A stretch of DNA of 64,000 nt from JAXLWB01 sp046328715 (GCA_046328715.1 JAXLWB010000002.1:124001-188000), one strand, 5' to 3'; positions 52,804-63,199 are shown, counted from the first letter of the stretch. Translations and numbers: made by a program. The notes: generated from the letters alone by a model not told the origin.

Positions 52804-55224
52804 GTGTCATTCACCTTAGTGTCGCAGAATCAATCGCTTCTTCCAGAACAACTTTACCAAACCTGCACCTTAGCAGGGCTTGATTTTACTAACAGCAACC
52901 AACTCGAAGATTTACTAGAATTTCTAGGCCAGGATCGCGCCTTACGTGCGATTCAATTTGGTGTCGCCATCAATCGCCACGGTTATAACATTTTTGCTTT
53001 GGGCGAAAGCGGCACAGGCAAACAATCTCTGGTGCGCCAAACCATTGAACAGCAGGCCAAACAAGAGCCGCCACCGCCCGACTGGTGTTATGTCAACAAT
53101 TTTGAAGAAGCCCATCGTCCTTGGGCGCTGCAGCTACCGGCAGGCAAAGGCAAAGAGTTGCGCTCGGATATGCAGCGCCTGGTCGAAGAGTTGCAATCGG
53201 CTCTGACGGCTGCCTTTGACAGCGAGGAAGTGCAATCACAACGCCAGCGCATCGGTGAAGAGTACCGAGATCGCCAAGAGGCAGCCTTGGGCAAACTTGA
53301 AAATAAAGCACGCAAAAAGGGTTTCTCCTTGCTCAAAACCCAAGCGGGTGTGGCCTTTGCACCAGTGCGTAACGGCGACGTCATCAGCCCCGAGGAGATG
53401 GATAAACTGCCTGTCAATGAGAAGAGCCGCATCATCGAAAATATGGAATCATTGCAGAGTGAACTGCAAAAGGCCATGTTCAAGGTGCCCGGCTGGGAGC
53501 GCGAGCTGCGCAAACGTATCCGTGCCCTCGATCAGCAAGTGGCAGGCATGGTTGTCACCAACGTGCTCGACGATTTGCTCGAAAAGTATCAACCGTTTCC
53601 CCTGGTTATCGATTATCTGCATGCTGTGCAAAAAGATGTGGTGGAACATCTGAGTGACTTTGTCAATCTCGAAGTCAAGGTGCCGGAACCAGCCGAAGAC
53701 GACCAAGGGTTCGACCTGAGCGATGGTGAATCGCCACTGCGTCGCTATGGAGTCAACGTGATGGTCGATGCGTCGGCCATGCAAGGGGCTCCAGTGCTCT
53801 ACGAAAGCAACCCTACTTACCTCAACATGGTCGGTCGAGTCGAGCAGATGGCGCAGATGGGCGCATTGGTCACCGACTTTTTGCTGATCAAACCAGGTGT
53901 TTTACATCGTGCCAACGGTGGTTATCTGATTCTGGACGCATCTAAGGTACTTTCCAATCCCTATGCCTGGGAAGGGCTCAAGCGTTCACTGCAATTTGGT
54001 GAAATTCGCATCGAAACGCCGCTGGAAATGCTCAATATGAGCAGTACCATGTCGGTGGAGCCAGAGCCGATTCCGCTGGATGTGAAGGTGATTCTCTTGG
54101 GCGATCCTGAGCTTTATTACGTGTTGGCCGAAGAAGATCCCGAGTTTAACGAACTCTTCAAAGTGGCTGCTGACTTCGATGATGAAGTCAATCGCACGCC
54201 GCAGATGGAAAAACTCTACGCCCGACTGCTGGCAACCATCGCCCGTCGTGAAAAGCTACGCCCTTTTGACCGTCCTGCCCTCTGCCGCGTGATCGAGGAA
54301 AGTGCGCGTATTGCGGGTGACGCCGAACGGCTCACGACGCGCATGCAGGAGATGGTTGACCTCTTGGAAGAGTCGGATCACTGGGCGGCCAGCCAGAGGG
54401 CAGAGATCGTCACCGCAGCCCACGTTCAGCAAGCAATTGACGCTCAAATCTACCGTTCAAGTCGCATTCCGCAACGGCTACGCGAAGAGGTTTTGCGCAA
54501 TGTCGTTCTGATCGACACGGCTGGCGACAAGATTGGGCAAATCAATGGGCTTTCAGTGGTTTCGATGGGCAAACATAGCTTTGGCGAACCGACACGCATC
54601 ACGGCCACCGTTGGTTTGGGCAAGGGCGACGTCGTCAATATTGAACGTGAAGTCCAGATGAGTGGGCCAAGCCATACCAAGGGCGTGCTCATTCTCTCTA
54701 GTTATCTACGTTCACGCTATGCTTCGGATGTGCCACTATCGCTGACTGCCAGTTTAGTCTTCGAGCAATCCTACGGCGGCGTGGATGGGGACAGCGCATC
54801 CTCGACCGAGTTGTATGCGCTGCTCTCGGCCATTGCCGAAGCGCCAATCAAACAATCCCTAGCGGTGACTGGCTCGGTGAACCAGTTCGGGCAGGTCCAG
54901 GCGATTGGCGGAGTCAACGAAAAGATCGAAGGCTTCTTCGATCTTTGCAAGGCGAGAGGACTAACAGGCGAACAGGGCGTACTGATTCCGGTCGCCAACA
55001 CCAAACACCTGATGCTGCGGCAAGATATCGTTGACGCTGTACGCCAGGGACAATTTCGCATCTATGCCATCGCTAGCATCGACCAAGGCATCGAATTGCT
55101 TACCGGGATCCCAGCTGGTGTGCTGCAAGCGGATGGCGGCTATCCTGAGGGGACCATCAATCGCCGCGTCGCCGACCGTTTGAGCGAATTGGCGCACCTC
55201 CGCCGCAAGTATGATGCAGATTAG
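52804..55224 (+). CDS. Lon-family ATP-dependent protease (LonB/LonC-like, AAA_32 type)
   Basis: 806 residues from GTG 52804, selected because GGAG lies 9 nt upstream; the open frame starts further up without a site. Walker A is ALGESGTGKQSL (68-79) inside the first AAA part. A long coiled-coil-rich insert (about 125-260) follows, then a second AAA part (VIVLLGDPELYY, FDDEVNRTPQMEKLYARL). The C-terminal Lon protease domain has the catalytic Ser in GVDGDSASSTELYALLSAI and the Lys in NEKIEGFFDLCKA. It degrades damaged or regulatory proteins in the cytoplasm. A shared hairpin at 55232-55260 separates it from the convergent GT-C gene. Confidence 0.92.
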   Translation: MSFTLVSQNQSLLPEQLYQTCTLAGLDFTNSNQLEDLLEFLGQDRALRAIQFGVAINRHGYNIFALGESGTGKQSLVRQTIEQQAKQEPPPPDWCYVNNFEEAHRPWALQLPAGKGKELRSDMQRLVEELQSALTAAFDSEEVQSQRQRIGEEYRDRQEAALGKLENKARKKGFSLLKTQAGVAFAPVRNGDVISPEEMDKLPVNEKSRIIENMESLQSELQKAMFKVPGWERELRKRIRALDQQVAGMVVTNVLDDLLEKYQPFPLVIDYLHAVQKDVVEHLSDFVNLEVKVPEPAEDDQGFDLSDGESPLRRYGVNVMVDASAMQGAPVLYESNPTYLNMVGRVEQMAQMGALVTDFLLIKPGVLHRANGGYLILDASKVLSNPYAWEGLKRSLQFGEIRIETPLEMLNMSSTMSVEPEPIPLDVKVILLGDPELYYVLAEEDPEFNELFKVAADFDDEVNRTPQMEKLYARLLATIARREKLRPFDRPALCRVIEESARIAGDAERLTTRMQEMVDLLEESDHWAASQRAEIVTAAHVQQAIDAQIYRSSRIPQRLREEVLRNVVLIDTAGDKIGQINGLSVVSMGKHSFGEPTRITATVGLGKGDVVNIEREVQMSGPSHTKGVLILSSYLRSRYASDVPLSLTASLVFEQSYGGVDGDSASSTELYALLSAIAEAPIKQSLAVTGSVNQFGQVQAIGGVNEKIEGFFDLCKARGLTGEQGVLIPVANTKHLMLRQDIVDAVRQGQFRIYAIASIDQGIELLTGIPAGVLQADGGYPEGTINRRVADRLSELAHLRRKYDAD

Positions 55225-55231
55225 AACAGTA

Positions 55232-55260
55232 GGTGGCAAGAGTCTAGGCTACTTGCCACC
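55232..55260. terminator. Bidirectional terminator between Lon-like and GT-C genes
   Basis: 9-bp stem GGTGGCAAG with its perfect complement and an 11-nt loop. It is 8 nt after the Lon stop and overlaps the last four codons of the convergent gene (55249-57591). Confidence 0.6.
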
Positions 55261-57591
55261 CACTTCTCCAATTTTCACGACCCCATCGCCGCTTGGTTGG
55301 TTGGCAGCATCGGTCACTGGCAAGCGCAAGGCACCACCACTACCTGATTCATAAAGCCCCACCCAAATCTCAGCCTTGACTTGAGAAGACCCGGAAGACA
55401 AGGTCAATTCGTATGCGTCCAAAACGGTATCGTTCGCTTGCCAATAGTGTGTTGGTAGCCGCTCTCCGGCTGGCGGATGATCCACACCACCCACTTGCGT
55501 GCCGCTGGTATCCAACAAATGCACATAGGCCGTGTAGTCAGTCGCTGGTGTACCTGTAGCACGCCAAAGCAGCGTGACATTCAAGGTGCGAGCCCCGTTT
55601 TGTGCAGGCTGAATCGACCAACTGACTGCCTCCAGTTGTAAAACACCACCGAAGATAGAACCTATCGCCTTTGCGTCCTGTAAATCAGCGATGCTGGCGG
55701 GCACGGTTGGTTCAATTACCACGGAGTCAGCAAAGGGTGTAATCTCGTTGCCGTCTGCATCAAAGGCAGTGAGCGGCAGATTGCCAATGCTCTCCGTTCC
55801 CGGGCGAATAAAGCCAGTGTAGAGGCGCGCTAACAATGGCGAGCGATTGTCAATCGGGCTATGAATCGTAAGTTCGTAGTGATCGGGGTAAAACGTATTT
55901 GGCAGCCATAGACTGGTCGGGTTCCGCCCCCAGCCAGGGTGCGAGGTGAGATTCGTCACCTCGCGACCGACTTCGTCCAACAACTGAATAAAGATCGGAT
56001 AATCTTGTTTGAGCGGTGTGTCACTGCGCCAGTAAAGCGTGAGCGGAAGGGTTGCGTCCGCCTTGACTCGCTTCACCGGCAATTCAATTGCCTGAAGGGC
56101 AAGCGCGACATCTGGATCTTGTGGGTCCGAGTAGCGAAAGTTCACAGGTTGCGCTTCGGTAGGGATAGAAGCCACCGGAGTAGCAGGATGATAGCTCGAA
56201 GGTAACAAAATTACAACTGAGTAAAGCGAAATGGCGAACAACAAACTCGGTATGATCCAGTTGACAACCATGCGCCATCGTCCAGGTAACCAACCAAGCC
56301 AAGCATCAATCCCCACAATCAACACAATCATGATCGCTCCAATTGCCGGGAAGATCAGCCGACCCTGTCCGCCCATTGCTTGACTCATCCAATAGACCAA
56401 CAAGGCAAAGGAGATCGCAATCCAGAAGCCCAGCAGCAGTATGACCGGAAATGTGTGTACATTTTGCTCTGCACTTTGCAGCTTGAAACCTATCTGCTTT
56501 CGCAAAGACAGAATGCCGCTGAGCAAAACTCCTATCAAGCCTAGCAAGCTAAACAGATCAATCCCCGTATAGAACCAACCCGGAAGTGGGATACTAAACC
56601 AGCCGAAAAGCCCCCAAAAAGAGTAACGTACTCCGCGGAATTCATCCACAAACGCCGACCAAGTGAGCGGACCATTTCTCGAACCGTTTAGGGCAGTGAG
56701 GTTCCCTGTACCTAATAGGTCGCCGTACAGCAGGTAGTTGCGTGCGTACCACCAACCTGCCAGTGCCAACAGCGGCACGCCGACCAGTAAGCAGCGCGAC
56801 AAAAACTGTTTCCAATTGCGCTCCGTCCACGCCAACAAAAGAAGTGTCAGTCCGCTCAAGCCAATAACCCCTAACGACTGCAACTTAGTCAGTGCAGCAA
56901 TTCCTAAAGTAATGCCGAGCAGTAACCAGCGTCCATAGCCTTGGCGCACCGCTCCATTCTGCCAGAAATAAGCAAGTTGATAGACTACAACTGTGCAAGC
57001 TGCCGTGACCAGCATGTCGTTTGAGCAAGAGGCAGCAATAAAGGCAAACTGAGGAATCGCCGCCGTGGCAAAAAGCATGCTCAAAGCAAGCTCAGTACGC
57101 TTGGGGAAACAGAGTTGGGCAGTGAGGAAGGTAAAATAGAGTGTAACTACCCCAGCGAGTAACGAAAGCCAACGAGCCAGGTGCAAAGCGAGGTTTGCGC
57201 CACGAAGCGGAAGCAATCGTGCGCTATAGAGCATAAAATTTTTGTTGCCAGGTATCAAGGGCGAACCAATGTTGGCATAGGGATTGCGGACCGTGATTGC
57301 GGCAACATCACTTTGATCGATCGGCGCAGAAAGCCAACCTGCCAACAAATAAAAAAGTGGTGCCTGACTTCCCTCTTGCTCCCACGGGCCGGTCGAACGG
57401 GTGCTTTGAATTGGCAGAGCGTTTCCTGCGGCGATATGGCGGACAAAACCATAGTGGAAAAGTTCATCGGGTGTCTCAAAAGGTGGGATCACCAAACTAT
57501 AGGCAATGCCAAGCAGAAGAAAGAGAGCAAGGATAAGACCAGCAATCCAATTGACCTGTCGATTTAGCAGCGGCAATGACAAGCGAGACAT
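55249..57591 (-). CDS. GT-C type membrane glycosyltransferase with C-terminal beta modules
   Basis: 780 residues. The first loop motif is PPFETPDELFHYGFVRHIAA (35-54), whose ETPDE acidic pair is typical of GT39/DUF2142-like enzymes. About 11 transmembrane helices run to residue 450. The extracytoplasmic C-terminus (480-780) contains two related modules, each with a core like LTLYWRSDTPLKQDYPIFIQ or LLWRATGTPATDYTAYVHLL and a later W/P-T-x-x-W-x-N-x-x-x-x-D pattern. The module recurs in the next two genes. It would transfer sugars from polyprenyl-phosphate donors outside the membrane. It lies 4 nt from the gene at 57596. Confidence 0.82.
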   Translation of the reverse strand: MSRLSLPLLNRQVNWIAGLILALFLLLGIAYSLVIPPFETPDELFHYGFVRHIAAGNALPIQSTRSTGPWEQEGSQAPLFYLLAGWLSAPIDQSDVAAITVRNPYANIGSPLIPGNKNFMLYSARLLPLRGANLALHLARWLSLLAGVVTLYFTFLTAQLCFPKRTELALSMLFATAAIPQFAFIAASCSNDMLVTAACTVVVYQLAYFWQNGAVRQGYGRWLLLGITLGIAALTKLQSLGVIGLSGLTLLLLAWTERNWKQFLSRCLLVGVPLLALAGWWYARNYLLYGDLLGTGNLTALNGSRNGPLTWSAFVDEFRGVRYSFWGLFGWFSIPLPGWFYTGIDLFSLLGLIGVLLSGILSLRKQIGFKLQSAEQNVHTFPVILLLGFWIAISFALLVYWMSQAMGGQGRLIFPAIGAIMIVLIVGIDAWLGWLPGRWRMVVNWIIPSLLFAISLYSVVILLPSSYHPATPVASIPTEAQPVNFRYSDPQDPDVALALQAIELPVKRVKADATLPLTLYWRSDTPLKQDYPIFIQLLDEVGREVTNLTSHPGWGRNPTSLWLPNTFYPDHYELTIHSPIDNRSPLLARLYTGFIRPGTESIGNLPLTAFDADGNEITPFADSVVIEPTVPASIADLQDAKAIGSIFGGVLQLEAVSWSIQPAQNGARTLNVTLLWRATGTPATDYTAYVHLLDTSGTQVGGVDHPPAGERLPTHYWQANDTVLDAYELTLSSGSSQVKAEIWVGLYESGSGGALRLPVTDAANQPSGDGVVKIGEVGGK

Positions 57592-57595
57592 AAGC

Positions 57596-59686
57596 TTACG
57601 GGACTTTGTCGTTTACAAAAGGAGTGGGTACAGGATAGGGAAACGCTACGGTTGTATTGTCTATCTGTTGTCCGCTGTGCATGCCTTCGATAGGCATTTT
57701 TTCTAAGGTATCCTCTCGATAAATCTGGAGCCAGAGTTCGTAGGTTACATTAGGCAGCGAAGGTGTGGCAACAGGGGAAAGATAGCTATTTTCGCGCACA
57801 ATTGCATTGTCGATCCAGGCAGAAGTCGGAAAGGCGGCTTCAAAAGGAGCTGTCTCATTCGTTGTCAGAATCGTGGTTTCACCCGATGGCGAGCGTTGCA
57901 CAAGTTGGAGGATGTATTTGTAGTTGACATGGTTTTGCTCAAGCAACTTCCAATAGAAGGTAACTGGCCGGGCCATATTCTCGTATAACGGGCGCTCCAA
58001 TTCATAGCCCATCAGACGCAACTCCCTGCCAAAGCTGATGTCGGTTTGGTTTTCGAGTTTGAGATTGGCTGCTTGCTCGGCAGTGAGAAAGGGCGCAGTC
58101 GGTAAATACTGATAGAGGTCCAAGATGGAAGAGTAGGCATGAAATCGTTTCTCATACAGTTGGAAGGCGTGAGCATCCAGCCAAGCTTTGGTGAATTCCT
58201 CGGGATCTGCTTCCGAGGGAGTGCCCGAGACAGCCAACCAAATACGTTTGTAGTTGCGTAGATCTTGCTCCAGAAGTTGGGCAGTTTCTTCTTTCGGTTG
58301 AACAAATAATGGCAACTTCTGTTCAGTAACAACAGCGCCTTCTTTTTGTGCTGAATCTATCTCTTCCACAGGTAGGTAATATTCATAGACGCGTGCGGCG
58401 TGAGGCGGAGTTAAGAGTAAGATATCGCCTGTCAGCAATCGCTCGTGGAGAAAATTCCCCATCTCGGAATAATGTTCTTTGTCGTAAAGGACATCCCAAT
58501 AGTAGTTATAGCTGCTATAACTAACGCCTGAGAGAATTAAGATCAAACATACCATTGCGACGAGCTTTTGGTAACGCCAGACCAGACCGATTCCGCTCGC
58601 CAATAGCAAAATAAACGGAGCCCCAATCAAGCTAATATGGCGTGCATTCATGTAAGGGACGCGATAGAAATTGCTGATGGTTTGAATCGCAACAATGGGC
58701 ACCAGGATGATCAGTGGTAATATCCAGCCGCCAGCAAGTACACTGCGAAATGAGCGCATTCCCCAAAGCGTTCCCAGCAAAACCAAAGCGGCACAAAGTA
58801 GGTCTAGCCACCAAACGTTGTTGATATCCACACTTAAGCCAAAGCTGAAGGCATTGATGAGATCAGGAATCAAGATCTTGAGACCAACGGCGTCCGGGAA
58901 ATTGGCACCCACTCCTGTATTGATACTCCCATACCGTCCTAACACACTCCAAACAGCCACAAGCCCGGAAAATAATCCGATCGCCAACACACTACTCACA
59001 GCGATAAAGGCAAAACGGTTGCTGCTTTTCGTTACCATTTGCAGCAAAAGCAGAGCATGGATAGGTACCACATAAATCGCCAGGTAGTGGGTGCTGAGCA
59101 TCACTGCCAAGATAACTAGATACCCCAAGAAAATACGCTGTCGATGCTCCTTACTACTGATAATGCGCATCAACAGGTATGTACTCAGGATCGTTAGCAT
59201 TGCCCATGCGGCATAGGGGCGCGCTTCTTGCCCATACCAGAGGAAAAATGGATTTACAGCAGCTAACAGGGCAGCAAAGGTAAAAGTAGCTTCAGGGATA
59301 ACTTGCTTCTTGGCTAAAAAGCGACCTATACACCATACAACAGCAACCAAAAGCGTACTTGCCATGGCTGAAGGGAATCGCAATGAAAACTCGCCATTCC
59401 CTGTCAGGCGTACGAACAAACCTTGGATCAAAAAGCTAAAGAATGGATGTTGATCAATCGAACGAACTGTATTTGCTCCATCCGTGAGCAATAGATCACC
59501 ACGTACCAAAGGAAGAAAGCTCGATTCTGCCCTTTGCAAACTCAGACTTTCATCCCACCATAGATTTTTCGCATCGAGCCGAAATGATACTCGAGTAAAG
59601 GCAAGAAGTATGCAAGTAAGTATAACGATTCGCAAAAGGAATTGCGTGCGACTGGTCTTGACTATCGGATAAGTGGGTAAATTCAT
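57596..59686 (-). CDS. GT39-like membrane glycosyltransferase with C-terminal beta module
   Basis: 696 residues from ATG 59686. Upstream in-frame codons overlap the preceding gene; the ATG follows its TAA by 1 nt. Motif NLWWDESLSLQRAESS (near 40-55) and SIDQHPFFSFLIQGLF (near 75) are the acidic and HP signatures of ArnT/PMT enzymes. About ten helices run to residue 430. The soluble C-terminal part (from about 470) ends in a version of the beta module (VTFYWKLLEQNHVNYKYILQ, then TYELWLQIYR). It is an outer-leaflet sugar transferase whose donor is probably a polyprenyl-phosphate sugar. Cotranscribed with its two neighbours. Confidence 0.85.
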   Translation of the reverse strand: MNLPTYPIVKTSRTQFLLRIVILTCILLAFTRVSFRLDAKNLWWDESLSLQRAESSFLPLVRGDLLLTDGANTVRSIDQHPFFSFLIQGLFVRLTGNGEFSLRFPSAMASTLLVAVVWCIGRFLAKKQVIPEATFTFAALLAAVNPFFLWYGQEARPYAAWAMLTILSTYLLMRIISSKEHRQRIFLGYLVILAVMLSTHYLAIYVVPIHALLLLQMVTKSSNRFAFIAVSSVLAIGLFSGLVAVWSVLGRYGSINTGVGANFPDAVGLKILIPDLINAFSFGLSVDINNVWWLDLLCAALVLLGTLWGMRSFRSVLAGGWILPLIILVPIVAIQTISNFYRVPYMNARHISLIGAPFILLLASGIGLVWRYQKLVAMVCLILILSGVSYSSYNYYWDVLYDKEHYSEMGNFLHERLLTGDILLLTPPHAARVYEYYLPVEEIDSAQKEGAVVTEQKLPLFVQPKEETAQLLEQDLRNYKRIWLAVSGTPSEADPEEFTKAWLDAHAFQLYEKRFHAYSSILDLYQYLPTAPFLTAEQAANLKLENQTDISFGRELRLMGYELERPLYENMARPVTFYWKLLEQNHVNYKYILQLVQRSPSGETTILTTNETAPFEAAFPTSAWIDNAIVRENSYLSPVATPSLPNVTYELWLQIYREDTLEKMPIEGMHSGQQIDNTTVAFPYPVPTPFVNDKVP

Positions 59687-59687
59687 T

Positions 59688-62027
59688 TTAGTTAGTAACA
59701 GAAAATGAGAGTAATTCGATATAGTCCGCACCAGATTTTACCGGCAAGCGATGAAGTACACCATCTGCGTCAAACCAGTAGCAGCCCGCAATCAAATGAT
59801 ACGATCCTTTGGGCAAATCACCTAACGGAAGAGCAAAGGGATCCTGGACTATTTGGTTGGCCTGCCAGGCAGAGGTCGGCGAGAACCCTACCTGAGGTTG
59901 GCGATCCACTTGCCATTGCAAAGAACCACTGTCATCTAGGAGTTGAAGAAAAACTGTGTAATCACGCTGTTCGGGTTGCTGGGCCTGCCACGTTAGTACG
60001 CCATTGATCCATTCATCAGTGCGCTCCCACGTTATCTGTCTCAACGTCAGCTTATCATCAAAATTCGCCTCCGTTGTAACAACCTGCTGCTGACGGGGCG
60101 GTGCAAGAAACAAAGACAAGCGCGTATAGGGCGAAAATTCTTCCTCGTATAAACGCCCGGCCCGGCCCACCCACCAGGCTTCATCGGGCCGCGTGCTAGC
60201 CCGCGGCAAAGGTTGCACTGCCGGCGTATCGTCTGAGATCAGCCAGATACGTTTATATTCGTGCAGTAGCACCGAAAAAAGCTCTTCCTCTTCGGGCACA
60301 AGTTTGCCAACAGGCCTTGCAATAGAAAATAAAGGGGACGTACTGCGTAATGTGTTCAGGAAGAACCGCACCTGCACAGCATCGCGCAAAAGGATCGCAT
60401 CGCCCGCTTCGCTCAACTGATTGAGGCGCTCCGCCAAACGCATTCGATCTTCCCCCCCTGGCAGGCGCGGATCTTCTATACTTTTGTATAAGGTTAATAC
60501 CAGCAAACCAGCGAGCATGAACCATGCTGCACCTAGATAGATCCGTCCTTTTTCCTCTTCAAATCGTGTCTGCTCAGGTATGCGTTGGAGAAAATCAGAT
60601 GCAGTTTGTAATTTCCAGTAACGACTAATCTGCCAAAGTACAAAAACGATGCCAAGGCCAGCAATCGTAGGTACCCACCATTGAATGCTTCCGTTCACAG
60701 CGTAGAAACGCATCCAGATAAAATCAAGACGAGTCAGGTGTATCAATTGCCAATATAAAACCCACGGAGAATATTTCCAGGTATAAATTCCCAGAGTCCA
60801 CATACCGTCAGGGGCAACGCTCGTCACTGTTTGCGAGTAATCACCTAGTGGAACCAAACAGGCTAATGCTTGCACAATAAGGCCAAACACGGCAAAGGTT
60901 GCAACCAGAAGTTGGGCAAATCGTCTATGCGCAAGCGCCGCTTCAATGATGGGCAAGGCAGGCAGGAGTAGAAAAGGCGTAGTCGGAACCAAAAAACGAG
61001 GTCCCCAGTTCAGTCCCCCAAACCAGATCGACCCTCTGGTCGCTGCATAGCCCAAGAGGAAAAGTGAAAATATAAAGCCACAAAGTAAGGCAAAGATCCA
61101 TTGCCTTTTGAAAAAACTCCACCAGCCAAGCAGGCTCACAAAGGCCAACGGGGAGTATAAGAATACGCTCTTGCCAGGCGAAAAGAGAAAACCTTTGATA
61201 GCGTTCCAGGTAGGCACAAATTGGATCCCCACTGCCATTCCAACTACATTCGGAGCGGCTCGGGCAACACTGGTGAGGTTCTCGCCATGATCAGTTAAGC
61301 GATTCAGCCACTGAAACGTCTCATGAAAACCAATAAATGTGATGGCGAAGAGGCTTCCAAACTGAATCCATTGACGCAATGAAAACTGGCGCGCATAAAT
61401 AAGAGCAACCAACAAAATGGCAAGGCCTGTGACAAGATTCACTGTCTTGGCAGCATAAGCAAGAGACAATCCTGCACCAAGGTAAATCGGTGCGCTTACA
61501 GCCTTGGTTCGGCGTACCGAGATCGCACCGAATGCAGCAATGAGTAAAGCCAATGCATTCAATGGCTCCCGAAAAAAAGTTCGTGCGTAGGGTAGCGCAA
61601 TCGAGGTGCTGACATAAAACAAGGCTAAAAGTATGCTTGCCTTGTAGCTTGTACTTAACTCGTAGGCAATCCGATAGAGCAGCACCGCGCTGAACGCAGT
61701 AACAATGATATTAAAAAGCCACACTGCATGCAGCAAACCTACCTGGGGAAGATGGCGTGCGATCCAATGCAAAGGGGCAGCTAATACCATTTGTGCGGCT
61801 TCAAAGCCAGGGTAGACATGTCCTGGCGAGCCGAAGACCACTGGACCAGTTGGATCCCAATAGAGTGGACTCGAACTCAAGAGGCCCCGCTGACTTAAAC
61901 TCTGTGCGCCTACAAAAAGACCTATCTCGTCACTCGAAACCGAAGAACCACTAAAGGTCAATAGCCCTATAAAAAATGTAAAGAGAAAGAGTAGGTTTGC
62001 AAATACAAAATGGCGGCTGATACCCAT
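59688..62027 (-). CDS. GT-C type membrane glycosyltransferase with C-terminal beta module
   Basis: 779 residues. An acidic pattern SSDEIGLFVGAQSLSQRGLL (31-50) replaces the usual DE motif. About ten helices run to residue 490. Further features are FFREPLNALALLIAAFGAIS and a late linker with RLNQLSEAGDAILLRDAVQV (near 545). The C-terminal module is LTWQAQQPEQRDYTVFLQLL, then QVGFSPTSAWQANQIVQDPF and YHLIAGCYWFDADG. It shows the greatest similarity in that domain to the 55249-57591 product. An outer-face glycosyltransferase of unknown specificity. It is the first gene of the three GT-C genes and 8 nt downstream of a GT4. Confidence 0.82.
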   Translation of the reverse strand: MGISRHFVFANLLFLFTFFIGLLTFSGSSVSSDEIGLFVGAQSLSQRGLLSSSPLYWDPTGPVVFGSPGHVYPGFEAAQMVLAAPLHWIARHLPQVGLLHAVWLFNIIVTAFSAVLLYRIAYELSTSYKASILLALFYVSTSIALPYARTFFREPLNALALLIAAFGAISVRRTKAVSAPIYLGAGLSLAYAAKTVNLVTGLAILLVALIYARQFSLRQWIQFGSLFAITFIGFHETFQWLNRLTDHGENLTSVARAAPNVVGMAVGIQFVPTWNAIKGFLFSPGKSVFLYSPLAFVSLLGWWSFFKRQWIFALLCGFIFSLFLLGYAATRGSIWFGGLNWGPRFLVPTTPFLLLPALPIIEAALAHRRFAQLLVATFAVFGLIVQALACLVPLGDYSQTVTSVAPDGMWTLGIYTWKYSPWVLYWQLIHLTRLDFIWMRFYAVNGSIQWWVPTIAGLGIVFVLWQISRYWKLQTASDFLQRIPEQTRFEEEKGRIYLGAAWFMLAGLLVLTLYKSIEDPRLPGGEDRMRLAERLNQLSEAGDAILLRDAVQVRFFLNTLRSTSPLFSIARPVGKLVPEEEELFSVLLHEYKRIWLISDDTPAVQPLPRASTRPDEAWWVGRAGRLYEEEFSPYTRLSLFLAPPRQQQVVTTEANFDDKLTLRQITWERTDEWINGVLTWQAQQPEQRDYTVFLQLLDDSGSLQWQVDRQPQVGFSPTSAWQANQIVQDPFALPLGDLPKGSYHLIAGCYWFDADGVLHRLPVKSGADYIELLSFSVTN

Positions 62028-62035
62028 AGATCTAA

Positions 62036-63199
62036 CTATCGATGATTGAATAACAGCAAATGCTCCTTAGCAATTGCCTCCCAACCGAAAAGTTTGCTGC
62101 GCTCCCAGGCATTATAGCGCAGATTCATCGCCAGTTGGCGATCTTGAGCGATGCGTAAGACTGCGGCTGCGGCTGCTGTATCGTCTCCAGCGGCAATATA
62201 AAGCAGGTCTCGCCCTTCTTCCAGTTCGGGCATTGGCGCTTGAGGAAAAGTCGTAATGATCGGGCAGCCATTGGCCAAGGCAGCCATCAAGCTGCCTCGC
62301 CGTAGACTGGCACCGTCTTCATAGGGCAGGAGAAGGAGATCACAGGCACCCAGGTCGGCGCTCACCTGTTCATCCGCTTCTCGCCCTGTCCACTGCACTC
62401 GATCGATCAGCCCCAGATCAATGATCATCTGCTCGATTTCGGCAAAGTAGGCTTGGTTCGTCGGATCGCTGGCACCAGTTACGTCTCCGATCATCAACAG
62501 GCGCACATTGCGGCGTTGCTGTGCCAATCGATGCAACGTGCGTACAACCGTTGCTCCACCTTTGCTGCGGTTTAGGAAGCCGAAATAGCCAATGACAAGA
62601 TCAGTATGGGCGAAATTGCGTTGGCGACGGCGCAGTTGTCGTTGATCGGAGGTGTGCAGGGTGCCGCTAATATTGCTGCCAATCGGAATTTTGGTTGCAC
62701 GCACACCCTTGTTTGCCAGTTGTTGGCGATCCCCTTCATTGGTGACGATCACAAAATTGCTCGTCTTGGCAGGAAACTCAGTCACCCAACGTCGTACGAA
62801 GGCGCCCACTTTGGGAAACAGGTATGGCGGCAACAAATCGTGATAGGTCCACGCCACAGGCAGACGTCGACGCCAACGCATGGGAGCGAAATTGATGGCA
62901 GGGTTCATACCATAGGCAGCCGTCTGATACTGTATATGAAGGAGATCAGCCCCGATCTTGCTGGCTAATTGATCAATTGCAGACCAAATCGAAACGCCCC
63001 ATTTTTCAAGGATCGGATAAACCGAGATTGTAGACGTAGATTGCTTTTGTTCTTTCTCCTTCGACATCGCACGCAGCGAAGTTATGACGCTGACTTGCAC
63101 ACCCTGTGCCACGAGTGCCTCGCCTAATTCTGCAGTGTAGGCTCCCACGCCTCCCTCCATTGGGGGATACTCGCCTGTGATAAAGAGCAGATGCCTCAT
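62036..63199 (-). CDS. Glycosyltransferase family 4 (GT-B)
   Basis: 387 residues. Acceptor domain MRHLLFITGEYPPMEGGVGAYTAELGEALV with the glycine loop, then HIQYQTAAYGMNPAIN and YHDLLPPYLFPK. Donor domain: LVIGYFGFLNRSKGGATVVR, VRLLMIGDVTGASDP, RVQWTGREADEQVSADLGAC, and ASLRRGSLMAALANGCPII as the GT4 EX7E-like site (here RRGS in place of the first Glu). It probably makes a lipid-linked or glycan precursor for the GT-C genes that follow it. Its ATG overlaps the stop of the upstream GNAT gene (ATGA). Confidence 0.9.
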   Translation of the reverse strand: MRHLLFITGEYPPMEGGVGAYTAELGEALVAQGVQVSVITSLRAMSKEKEQKQSTSTISVYPILEKWGVSIWSAIDQLASKIGADLLHIQYQTAAYGMNPAINFAPMRWRRRLPVAWTYHDLLPPYLFPKVGAFVRRWVTEFPAKTSNFVIVTNEGDRQQLANKGVRATKIPIGSNISGTLHTSDQRQLRRRQRNFAHTDLVIGYFGFLNRSKGGATVVRTLHRLAQQRRNVRLLMIGDVTGASDPTNQAYFAEIEQMIIDLGLIDRVQWTGREADEQVSADLGACDLLLLPYEDGASLRRGSLMAALANGCPIITTFPQAPMPELEEGRDLLYIAAGDDTAAAAAVLRIAQDRQLAMNLRYNAWERSKLFGWEAIAKEHLLLFNHR

